Source of the DNA: JAFNAG01 sp964353465
Lineage (GTDB): Bacteria > Acidobacteriota > UBA6911
Assembly (NCBI GenBank): GCA_964353465.1
Contig: CAYGWQ010000295.1
Span: 1-6,804 of the forward strand
Length of the DNA: 6,804 bases
Reading direction: 5' to 3'
The notes beneath the pieces were generated by a model. That model was not told the origin of the DNA, did not search any database, and saw nothing but the letters and a program-made list of their open reading frames with translations. Shown here piece after piece: positions 1-6,244 of the stretch (its first letter is position 1; every line of letters begins with the position of its first letter). Made by a program: the position numbers and the translations under genes.

Positions 1-28
1 CTCACCGTTTGTTACAGTTGACTCAGCT

Positions 29-470
29 CGTGAGCCCTACGGCTCACGCGCCCCTTCAGGGCTCCATGCTGCTTCCGCATCCAACCCCGGGCTTGCGCCC
101 TGAATCGTTTTACACAAGTCGGGGAACGATAATGATAAGCACGGAGAATTCCTGCTCCGCCCTTTCAGAGCTCTATGGTTTGACGCGTCGCATCCCAGGG
201 CTCACGCCCTGAGCTTTGCTATATCGCCCTTTCAGGGCTAAACGCTGGTCAATGTAAAGCATGATTCCAATGGAGTATTCGTCTATTCCTTGAAACCCCG
301 AAGGGGTGAAGCAGCAGAGCCCAGGGCGTGAGCCCTGGGTATCGACCGGAAGAAGGAAAAAACCCTGAAAGGGCGAAGCAGATGCATGCTTGAACTTGTA
401 TATAACGATCAGGGCTTGCGCCCGGGGCTATTCTCTTTCCGCCCCTTCGAGGCTTGCCAAAAGGGCGGAG
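29..470. repeat. Array of interspersed GC-rich palindromic repeats (REP-like), two alternating modules
   Basis: This stretch carries no credible gene; it is filled by two short hairpin modules that alternate. Module A is gggc-NNNN-gccc, often flanked to give cagggc/gccctg: about 40-53 (degraded), 87-102, 196-211, 320-339 and 410-423. The copy at 320-339 has a perfect 8-bp stem with a gtga loop. Module B is gcccttt-cagggc or its reverse ccctgaaagggc: about 51-63, 158-172, 226-239, 295-305 (variant), 363-374 and 441-454 (variant). Copies at 51, 158 and 226 face one way and those at 295 and 363 the other. A separate 8-bp stem lies at 29-36/41-48 with a 4-base loop. The pattern resembles REP/BIME-type palindromes mobilised by RAYT transposases, but no transposase is in the window. 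It is not a CRISPR: repeats are short, degenerate and of mixed orientation, with unequal spacers. The palindromes are directly visible; the REP/RAYT link is inference. Confidence 0.75.
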
Positions 471-492
471 CGAATTTTGCGACAGAAGCGGG

Positions 493-1401
493 CTAGGTTC
501 GGCCGGAGTTGGCGGCCGAACCTCTCCCAGCGGGGTCTGCTGCCGCCTGCATCAGGACTATGCTGAGCAGGATCAATCCCCCGCCCGACAGCTGCAACGG
601 AGTCAGCCGCTCCTGCAATATGAAATACGCCAGCACAAGTATGCAGGGGAGTTCGGCAACACTTACGATCGAAGCATGGAAAGCACCGATCCTGCGGATG
701 CCGAGGTACATCAGGTTCATCGGCAGCACGGTCGAGAGGACTGCCGAGGCGACGATGAGAACCCATTGGGCGGCCGAAAAATCCATGGAGAGCCAATCCC
801 TGGAGGGCAGCAGCGCCATCATCGCCGCGGTTGACACGGTGGATGTCAGTGTCGTGATGACCATGGGTGACAGGTCCCGGGTGAGCTCGTAGCCATAGAT
901 GTTCATAAAAGCGTAGGTTGCCGCGGAACTCAGCGCCAGGCCCAATCCCAGCCCGTCGATCTTGCCGGTGGTTCCATGGAACGGATCCACGGCGAGCAAG
1001 GCGCCGGCCACGGCGGATAGCAGCGCCAGTAACTCCCTGGGTGCCACGCGATGGTTTTCCACAACCATCTGGTACAGAAGGACCAATCCTGGATAGGTGA
1101 AGAGGATGATGCTTAGCAGGGATACGTCAATCCGCTGGGCTGCCCAGAAGTAGCATACGGACAGGGCGAAATTGCCGAGCAATCCCTGATAGATCAGCCC
1201 GCGGGCCTGATGAGCACGCAGTCTGGGCATTCCCAGCGACAGCAAGATGGGCCACAGGCAAACCATGGCCACCAGATTCTGTACTGTCAGCAATCCCGCG
1301 GGCTGCAATCCGGCTCGATAGGCAAGTTTGATGACTATCGCCGCCGCTCCATAGGAGCAGGCCGCCAAAAACATCAACACAATGCCTAAGAAACGGGACA
1401 T
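493..1401 (-). CDS. EamA/DMT-family ten-helix membrane transporter (putative exporter)
   Basis: Inner-membrane protein of the drug/metabolite transporter superfamily, 302 residues, the usual length for two tandem EamA repeats of five helices. Hydrophobic segments fall at roughly residues 4-27, 37-57, 67-87, 94-114, 124-140, 150-172, 179-199, 210-232, 243-263 and 268-286, with the polar linker between repeats near 141-149. The stretch around FTYPGLVLL (101-109) and the late ILQERLTPLQL (261-271) followed by a glycine-rich helix are typical of each repeat. I choose the ATG at 1401 because AGGTGA (1410-1415) lies 8 bases before it; an in-frame GTG at 1413 would add four residues but has no such site. 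It begins 24 bases after the stop of the Kbl-like gene, so the two are probably co-transcribed. Characterised EamA members mostly export amino acids or other small metabolites, so export of the pathway product is a reasonable inference. Substrate cannot be read from sequence. Confidence 0.9.
   Translation of the reverse strand: MSRFLGIVLMFLAACSYGAAAIVIKLAYRAGLQPAGLLTVQNLVAMVCLWPILLSLGMPRLRAHQARGLIYQGLLGNFALSVCYFWAAQRIDVSLLSIILFTYPGLVLLYQMVVENHRVAPRELLALLSAVAGALLAVDPFHGTTGKIDGLGLGLALSSAATYAFMNIYGYELTRDLSPMVITTLTSTVSTAAMMALLPSRDWLSMDFSAAQWVLIVASAVLSTVLPMNLMYLGIRRIGAFHASIVSVAELPCILVLAYFILQERLTPLQLSGGGLILLSIVLMQAAADPAGRGSAANSGRT
495..523 (-). terminator. Perfect 10-bp hairpin over the stop codon of the transporter gene
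   Basis: The bases aggttcggcc (495-504) and ggccgaacct (514-523) are exact reverse complements around a 9-base loop. The hairpin covers the last codons and part of the TAG stop of the last gene in the minus-strand run. No run of T follows on the minus strand, so it is not a textbook intrinsic terminator. It may mark or protect the transcript's 3' end. Confidence 0.35.
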
Positions 1402-1425
1402 GCCGCTGCTCACCTGAGCGGATGG

Positions 1426-2673
1426 CTACATGCCGAACTTCTCGATGAGTTCCTTCTTGCCCAATCCCAGAATGCCGAGTTTTGCCCCGACCTTCTTGAA
1501 TGCCGCAATGGCCGTATCCAGGTGGTGCTTTTCGTGAGCAGCGGAGAGCTGGGTGCGGATGCGGGCCTGTCCTTTGGGAACCACCGGGAAAAAGAAGCCG
1601 ACGGCATACACACCCTCGGTGAACAGCTCGCGCGCGAAATCCTGCGCCAGTTTTGCGTTGTAGAGCATGACCGGCACGATCGGGCTCTCCCCCTCTTTGA
1701 TGTCAAAACCGGCGTCCTTCAACAGGGTGCGCCAGTATTTTGCATTCCATTCCAGCTTGTCGCGCCGCTCGGTGTTGGTGAAGATCAGGTCCATCACCTT
1801 CAGGGCTCCGGAAACGATGACGGGCGCCACGGTATTGGAGAAGAGGAACGGGCGTGCCCGCTGGCGGCACATTTCCACCAGTTCCCGGCGCCCGCTGACG
1901 CAACCGCCGGAAGCGCCGCCCAGCCCTTTGCCGAGCGTGGTCGTGATGACGTCGATCTTGCCGAAAACGCCGCAATGCTCGTGGGTGCCGCGGCCGGTCC
2001 TGCCGATAAAGCCGCTGGCGTGGGAGTCGTCGAGGAACACCATCGCGTTGTGTTTTTCCGCGAGAGTGACGATTTCATCCATCTTGGCGAGGTCGCCGTC
2101 CATGGAAAAAACTCCGTCGGTAATGATCATGCGGAAACGCTTGTCCTGATGCTCCTGCAGCTTCTCCTCGAGATGTCCCATGTCGGAATGCTTGTAGCTG
2201 TCCTGCATTGCCTTGCACAGACGCATGCCGTCCACAATCGAGGCATGCACCAGGCGGTCGGCGATCATGACGTCCTGATCGTTGAGGCACGCTTCGAAGA
2301 ACCCGCCGTTGGCGTCCATACAGGACGGGAAGAGCACCGTGTCCTCGGTGCCGAGGAACTCGGTCAGCTTGTTTTCGAGCTGGCGGTGAATGTCCTGTGT
2401 GCCGCAGATGAAACGCACTGAGGACATGCCGTAGCCGCGTGTCTCCAGGCCCTCGTGCGCGGCCTTGATGACCTCGGGGTGGCTCGACAGCCCGAGATAG
2501 TTGTTGGCGCATATATTGATGCACTTTCTCAATCCCGAGCCGGCCGGGAACTCCACTTCGATATCCGATGACTGCGGCGAGCAGATGTAGCGCTCATCCT
2601 TGAAGAGACCGGCGGCTTTGATGCCCTGAATCTCGGTCTGATACCAATTCCGTGCTGCGTCGTTATAGGCCAT
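1426..2673 (-). CDS. kbl: PLP-dependent alpha-oxoamine synthase, Kbl-like (glycine C-acetyltransferase / 2-amino-3-ketobutyrate CoA ligase)
   Basis: Fold-type I PLP enzyme of 415 residues that, by family, interconverts glycine plus acetyl-CoA and 2-amino-3-oxobutyrate plus CoA. Similarity to E. coli Kbl is strong throughout: ICANNYLGL (54-62), SVRFICGTQ (85-93), VHASIVDG with the PLP-stacking His143 (142-149), TDGVFSMDGD (185-194), DDSHASGFIG (215-224), TLGKGLGGASGG with Schiff-base Lys249 (246-257), and PVVPKGQARIRTQLSAAH (363-380) with the substrate-carboxylate arginine. E. coli Kbl has 398 residues; this one carries about 15 extra at the C-terminus. The start is ATG at 2673, behind GAGGAG at 2678-2683; an upstream in-frame TTG at 2688 lies across that site and is rejected. 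There is no threonine dehydrogenase (tdh), the usual partner for threonine breakdown, in the window. Instead it follows ligase and carrier-protein genes, suggesting a biosynthetic condensation with a CoA- or ACP-bound acyl group. The family is certain; the acyl donor and amino acid in this setting are inferred. Confidence 0.93.
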   Translation of the reverse strand: MAYNDAARNWYQTEIQGIKAAGLFKDERYICSPQSSDIEVEFPAGSGLRKCINICANNYLGLSSHPEVIKAAHEGLETRGYGMSSVRFICGTQDIHRQLENKLTEFLGTEDTVLFPSCMDANGGFFEACLNDQDVMIADRLVHASIVDGMRLCKAMQDSYKHSDMGHLEEKLQEHQDKRFRMIITDGVFSMDGDLAKMDEIVTLAEKHNAMVFLDDSHASGFIGRTGRGTHEHCGVFGKIDVITTTLGKGLGGASGGCVSGRRELVEMCRQRARPFLFSNTVAPVIVSGALKVMDLIFTNTERRDKLEWNAKYWRTLLKDAGFDIKEGESPIVPVMLYNAKLAQDFARELFTEGVYAVGFFFPVVPKGQARIRTQLSAAHEKHHLDTAIAAFKKVGAKLGILGLGKKELIEKFGM

Positions 2674-2809
2674 GACTCTCCTCGACAATTGAATGTTTTA
2701 TGAGTGCGGTGCTCCTGGGCCCGGAATACGGGAGTGCAAACCCCGGAGGACGGGCGGGAAAGTCCGGAGCCATCCCGGCTGCCCATACCGCCGCATCCGC
2801 AGGGACTGC
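2674..2809 (-). other. 136-base gap between the carrier-protein and Kbl-like genes
   Basis: This is the widest gap inside the five-gene run. No gene, clear terminator or convincing promoter is visible. It holds GC-rich partial palindromes around 2715-2733 (gggccc core) and an AT-rich patch (2693-2702) just before the Kbl ribosome binding site. An internal promoter for the last two genes is possible but unsupported. Confidence 0.4.
2678..2683 (-). promoter_or_regulatory. Ribosome binding site of the Kbl-like gene
   Basis: GAGGAG on the minus strand ends 4 bases before the ATG at 2673. It decides the start, since the longer open frame would begin within or before this site. Confidence 0.8.
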
Positions 2810-3061
2810 CTAGGTTTTCTGGAATCTACGCACCATCGCGACGATGCTCTGCACGGTATCGAAGGCGACGGGCGTGGCGTCCGCATCCGGGATCTGGATG
2901 TTGCATTTTTTCTCCAGAAACCGCTTGAGCGACACCATGGAAAAGGAATCCACAATACCGCCAGAGATTAACGGCGTGGTTTCAGTGACCTCACGGTCAT
3001 CTCCCTCCTCAATGTACTCTCGGATTATATAATCGCGCACTAACTTGGTCAGCTCATCCAT
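2810..3061 (-). CDS. Free-standing acyl carrier protein (phosphopantetheine-binding)
   Basis: Small acidic carrier protein of 83 residues, the usual length for a stand-alone ACP. The attachment site is in GGIVDSFSMVSL (34-45), with Ser39 as the expected 4'-phosphopantetheine serine in a DSF version of the DSL motif. After it come a helix (RFLEKKCNIQIPD, 47-59) and a final helix (TVQSIVAMVRRF, 69-80) that complete a four-helix bundle. The DSF motif and sequence differ from the housekeeping AcpP consensus (DSLDTVEL), pointing to a dedicated carrier. The start at 3061 has GAGG (3068-3071) 6 bases ahead. An in-frame ATG at 3190 overlaps the ligase stop (ATGACTGA) and would add 43 mostly basic residues unlike an ACP, so I reject it. 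The gene sits between the AMP ligase and the Kbl-like synthase, so it most likely carries an acyl group from one to the other. The cargo is not known. Confidence 0.9.
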   Translation of the reverse strand: MDELTKLVRDYIIREYIEEGDDREVTETTPLISGGIVDSFSMVSLKRFLEKKCNIQIPDADATPVAFDTVQSIVAMVRRFQKT

Positions 3062-3182
3062 ATTCAGCCTCTTTCCTGGTTTGCCATGGCGACCGGCCCC
3101 GGTTCTGCAGGCGCGGTTCGCCGGGATTTCACGTTTGGCGGACAAGCGCCTGGTCATCGCCCCAGGCATCCGCACGCTGTTG

Positions 3183-4883
3183 TCAGTCATTCATAATGGT
3201 GGAGATGTCTCCAACCGGCTCCTTGAATTCCTTGCACCGCAAGACGCGCCGCACGATTTTGCCGCTGCGGGTCTTGGGCAGGGCGTCGATGAACTCGATC
3301 TCCTGGGGCATCGCGAGAGGCGAAAGCCGCTTGCGGATGTGGTTCATGATTTCCAGTTCCAGGTCATCCGACGGCTGAAACCCCGGCTTTAAGGTTACGA
3401 ATGCTTTCACCACCTCCATATTGACCTTGTCTGGCTTGGCAACGGCCGCGGACTCGGCTACCGCGGGATGCTCGAGCAAAGCGGATTCGATCTCAAATGG
3501 ACCCACGAGATGGCCGCCGGTATTGATGACATCGTCGTCCCGCCCCACGAACCAATAATAGCCATCGGAATCAATCGATGCCCGGTCACCGCACAGGTAC
3601 CAGCCATTCCTGAACTTGGCCTGAAATCCTGCCTCGTTATTCAGATAGTACCGAACCTGTGACGGCCAGCCCGGCCGGAGAGCGATCAGGCCCGCCACCC
3701 CCGTCCGGTTTACGGGCTCGAAGGTCACCTGGTTCAACACGGTCGCCGTGATGCCCGGAAAAGGCCTTCCCATGGAGCCGGGCTTGATCGGCATCCCGGG
3801 GAAGTTGGTGATCACGATGCAGCCGGTCTCCGTCTGCCAGAACGTGTCGTGGAACTCCAGGCCGAACACCTCGCGCGACCAGATTACTGCCTCGGCATTC
3901 AGCGGTTCGCCGACACTGCACAGATGGCGCAGGCAGGAAAGATCCTGCTTGCGGACCTGCTCGTTCCCCTCCTTCATGAGCAGCCGGATTGCCGTCGGCG
4001 CCGAATACCAGACCGTGACGCGGTGTTTTTCGATGAATTTGTACCAGCGCTCGGCGCCAAAACCCGAATCCAAGACCGCCTGTGTGATGCCGTTCACCCA
4101 GGGACCAATGATGCCGTACGACGTTCCGGTGACCCAGCCCGGGTCTGCGTTGCACCAATAGATGTCATCCGGCTGCAGGTCCAGCACCCATTTGGCCGTG
4201 AGGTACTGGGAGATGATGGAATAGTGGACATGTTGCGCGCCCTTGGGCTGGCCTGTAGTCCCCGAGGTGTAGTGCAGGACCGATGGCGATTCGGCATTTG
4301 TCGGGTAGACCTCAAACTTCTCCACCCGCGGCGCCTTTTCCATCTGAAAGGATACCTCGCGCTCCTGCAGCGGAGCTTCCCCGGCGTCCACAACGATGAT
4401 GTGCCGCAAGTCAGGCAACTGACTGCGGATTTTGCGCACCTTGAGCACGTGTTTCTTCTGGGTAATGATCGCCGTGGTCTTGGCGTTTTGGAGCCGCACG
4501 AAGAGCGATTCATCGCCGAAGGCGGAAAACAACGGCTGGGCGACCGCTCCTGTTTTCAGGATGCCGATAAAGCCGATGTACAGCTCGGGTACGCGGTCCA
4601 TGAACAGGCAGACGCGCTCGCCCGGCTGAATTCCCAGCCCTACGAGAAACTGCGCAATGGTGTTGGACAGAATGCGGACGTCGTTATACGTGAACCGCTT
4701 CTCCGTGCCCTGATGGTCTTCCCAAATCAGGGCCAGCTTGTTGGCCATCCCCAACCGGCAGATGCGATCGCTGCACATCCAGCCGATGTTGATGTTGTCC
4801 CCCTTCTTGTAGCCCAGCTCCCGTTCGGATATAGACCAGTCAAAGTTTGCCGTGAGTTCCTGATACGTAGGATAATTGCCCAT
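3183..4883 (-). CDS. AMP-forming acyl ligase, acetyl-CoA-synthetase-like (ANL superfamily)
   Basis: 566-residue ANL enzyme, close in length and motifs to the short AcsA-type acetyl-CoA synthetases; by family it makes an acyl-adenylate from ATP and a carboxylic acid and passes the acyl group to a thiol. Visible motifs are the P-loop YTSGTTGQPKGA (205-216), ADPGWVTGTSYGIIGPW (246-262), SVGEPLNAEA (323-332), FWQTETG (348-354), the GDR and GRDDDV hinge region (432-452), and PKTRSGKI (536-543) with catalytic Lys542. Trp349 matches the tryptophan that closes the acetate pocket in Salmonella Acs (Trp414), favouring C2-C3 acids over fatty acids. Arg517 aligns with Acs Arg584, a CoA contact. Leu459 replaces the arginine of GHR (Acs Arg526). 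The start at 4883 lies 14 bases after the acpS stop, behind a purine-rich GGGACGGA, suggesting coupled translation. The next gene encodes an ACP, so the final acceptor may be ACP rather than CoA; that is inference. Confidence 0.92.
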   Translation of the reverse strand: MGNYPTYQELTANFDWSISERELGYKKGDNINIGWMCSDRICRLGMANKLALIWEDHQGTEKRFTYNDVRILSNTIAQFLVGLGIQPGERVCLFMDRVPELYIGFIGILKTGAVAQPLFSAFGDESLFVRLQNAKTTAIITQKKHVLKVRKIRSQLPDLRHIIVVDAGEAPLQEREVSFQMEKAPRVEKFEVYPTNAESPSVLHYTSGTTGQPKGAQHVHYSIISQYLTAKWVLDLQPDDIYWCNADPGWVTGTSYGIIGPWVNGITQAVLDSGFGAERWYKFIEKHRVTVWYSAPTAIRLLMKEGNEQVRKQDLSCLRHLCSVGEPLNAEAVIWSREVFGLEFHDTFWQTETGCIVITNFPGMPIKPGSMGRPFPGITATVLNQVTFEPVNRTGVAGLIALRPGWPSQVRYYLNNEAGFQAKFRNGWYLCGDRASIDSDGYYWFVGRDDDVINTGGHLVGPFEIESALLEHPAVAESAAVAKPDKVNMEVVKAFVTLKPGFQPSDDLELEIMNHIRKRLSPLAMPQEIEFIDALPKTRSGKIVRRVLRCKEFKEPVGDISTIMND

Positions 4884-4897
4884 ATTCCGTCCCGATC

Positions 4898-5290
4898 CTA
4901 TTTCGTTAATGTTCCATCTTCCAGTATGACGATGGCACTTGTTTGCCCGGTGTGGTGAGCGATGGAAAGCTTTATGCTCCGCACACCCAATCTGCCGGCC
5001 GCCGCTTTCAGCCGGCCATGAAGCACCACCTGGCAGCCACCGTTGCCTCGGGGCGCCACGTCCACTTCACGAAACAACGCCAGATCGCTTACCTGAACTC
5101 CCAGTGCCTTACACATCGCTTCCTTGGCCGCGAAACAGGCGGCGAAGCGAAGTGCCGGTTTGCTGATGGCACTGCAGTAGGTGATTTCCTCAGGTGTGAA
5201 AATGCCGTCGGCAAACAGCCATTCGCCCCGCGAAAGCTCTTGCTCGACGCGGCTGGTTTCCAGAAGATCAATCCCCAGACCGAGGATCAC
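4898..5290 (-). CDS. acpS: Holo-acyl-carrier-protein synthase (AcpS-type phosphopantetheinyl transferase)
   Basis: Transfers 4'-phosphopantetheine from CoA to the conserved serine of an apo-ACP. The 130-residue length is normal for the trimeric AcpS class. The N-terminal GLGIDLLE (4-11) supplies the Mg-binding Asp8, and RFAACFAAKEAMCKALG (48-64) contains Glu57 in the FAAKEA signature. The C-terminal SIAHHTGQTSAIVIL (109-123) corresponds to the usual SxSH...A strand. The start is GTG at 5290, giving Asp8 its standard position; AAGGGG lies about 10 bases upstream. It is the first gene of the five-gene run, and its stop is 14 bases before the AMP ligase start. In many bacteria acpS sits near pdxJ or other housekeeping genes; here it accompanies an ACP and its presumed loading enzyme, so a dedicated partnership is likely. 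Whether it is the genome's only AcpS cannot be judged here. Confidence 0.93.
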   Translation of the reverse strand: MILGLGIDLLETSRVEQELSRGEWLFADGIFTPEEITYCSAISKPALRFAACFAAKEAMCKALGVQVSDLALFREVDVAPRGNGGCQVVLHGRLKAAAGRLGVRSIKLSIAHHTGQTSAIVILEDGTLTK

Positions 5291-5390
5291 AGCGGAACGA
5301 CCCCTTCGCGAGCTTCATGCAGATGCTGAATCCGGTTGCCGGCACTTCGGGCCAACCGTCATGAGCCACGCCACAAATTAACCGATAGGT

Positions 5391-5419
5391 TTTATATCTT
5401 GAGAGTGACGCGGGGGCAA
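5391..5419 (-). promoter_or_regulatory. Putative sigma-70-type promoter of the acpS-to-transporter run
   Basis: On the minus strand TTGCCC (5414-5419) and TATAAA (5391-5396) are separated by 17 bases, close to the TTGACA/TATAAT consensus at ideal spacing. Transcription would begin near 5384 and leave a leader of about 95 bases before the GTG of acpS at 5290. Position and direction suit a promoter for the whole five-gene run. No operator or riboswitch is evident in the leader. The remainder of 5291-5582 contains only a weak 7-bp inverted repeat (5490-5496 with 5514-5520). Confidence 0.5.
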
Positions 5420-5582
5420 GCGAAATTCACTGGCGGGAATGCCCGACTTGATTCCATATTCCGGGACCAGTCCGGGCTTGCTGCATTGATGCCTGCGATC
5501 CCCGCGAGCAACGGCAGGCAGCGGTTGGTGGTAGGATAGAACTGGCTGATACATGCTTCCACCGTACGGAGATGCGCTGGAA

Positions 5583-6230
5583 CTAGCCTTGCCTCAGTTT
5601 CTCATACAAAAACTGCTCTGCATCAGGGTGGGCAAGCCAGGACTGCAGCAAATATCCAATCCTGTCCTTTTCGCTGATCAAAGCGGTTCCGCTCACCGTG
5701 GAATCGAAACGATTCTTCAAGGCCGGTTCGCATAAAGACCAGTCCAGGTCCGTTGCGAGCGGCGAGATGCCGGCCTCGCAATCCGGACTGAATTCCCCGG
5801 AGCAGAAGTATTCGATGATGGTTGCTTCCAGAAAGAAATTTCCGTGCGCAAATCCCGGAGGTACCCAGATCCACTCGCAGAAATCCATTTCCGGCCGGCC
5901 CGGCATATCGTAGGCAAGGATCTTGCCCAGGCTCGGCGAACCCTTGCGAATATCAAGAATCAGGTCGACCATGTGCCCGGCCACGGTTCGGATCATCTTC
6001 CCCATGTGAGGATTCCACTGAAAGTGGAGGCCCCGGACCGTCCCCGGCTTCGAGTGGCTTTCGTTGCACTGGTAAAATTCGACATTCTTCATGAACGGTA
6101 ACTGCGGATGGCCATGGTAGTCGCTCTTCCGGAAAACCTCGGTAAAGTAGCCGCGATGATCACGAAAGCGCGCAAAACGGATTACCTTGATTTCCGGAAC
6201 CACCAAGGATCTGACTTCCAGGATTTTCAA
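5583..6230 (-). CDS. RmlC-like cupin, dTDP-4-dehydrorhamnose 3,5-epimerase family protein
   Basis: 215-residue single-domain cupin of the RmlC family, whose members epimerise C3 and/or C5 of nucleotide-linked 4-keto-6-deoxy sugars in the cytoplasm. Seen directly: FRDHRGYFTEVF (22-33), PGTVRGLHFQ (62-71) with the expected base His69, GKMIRTVAGHMVDLILDIRKGSPSLGK (77-103, in two parts: the Lys78 contact and the LDIRKGSPS strand), and VPPGFAHGNF (123-132). Relative to Salmonella RmlC, Tyr141 is kept at the LYK position, Phe147 replaces the tyrosine just before SP, and the usual WND after the EXGI segment is missing, so it may be a 3- or 5-specific or otherwise altered epimerase. It begins with TTG at 6230, supported by AGGGAGGAGG at 6235-6244; the next in-frame ATG is 46 codons in and would destroy the fold. 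It is separated from acpS by 292 bases and a promoter, so it is probably a separate unit. No other sugar-nucleotide genes are present in the window. Confidence 0.87.
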   Translation of the reverse strand: MKILEVRSLVVPEIKVIRFARFRDHRGYFTEVFRKSDYHGHPQLPFMKNVEFYQCNESHSKPGTVRGLHFQWNPHMGKMIRTVAGHMVDLILDIRKGSPSLGKILAYDMPGRPEMDFCEWIWVPPGFAHGNFFLEATIIEYFCSGEFSPDCEAGISPLATDLDWSLCEPALKNRFDSTVSGTALISEKDRIGYLLQSWLAHPDAEQFLYEKLRQG

Positions 6231-6234
6231 CTAT

Positions 6235-6244
6235 CCTCCTCCCT
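6235..6244 (-). promoter_or_regulatory. Strong ribosome binding site deciding a TTG start
   Basis: AGGGAGGAGG on the minus strand ends 4 bases before TTG at 6230, the start of the RmlC-like gene. No ATG or GTG is available in frame nearby, so this site is the main evidence for the rare TTG start. Confidence 0.8.

Noticed and set aside
9..212. 67-codon plus-strand frame at the left edge
   Set aside because: It runs through the palindromic repeats, and its translation is merely those repeats.
29..470. CRISPR array
   Set aside because: Repeat cores are 12-20 bases, degenerate, in both orientations, of two alternating kinds and unequally spaced; no cas gene is present.
1522..2421. 299-codon plus-strand open frame opposite the Kbl-like gene
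   Set aside because: It is a mirror of a strongly conserved minus-strand gene in GC-rich DNA; its His/Val/Leu-rich translation shows no domain and no ribosome binding site was evident.
3849..4958. 369-codon plus-strand open frame opposite the AMP ligase
   Set aside because: It lies antisense to an unmistakable ANL enzyme and crosses into acpS; its translation has no recognisable motif.
493..5290. Bacterial sphingolipid synthesis operon
   Set aside because: The synthase is Kbl-like and the ligase Acs-like rather than fatty-acyl specific; no ceramide synthase or ketosphinganine reductase is present in the window.
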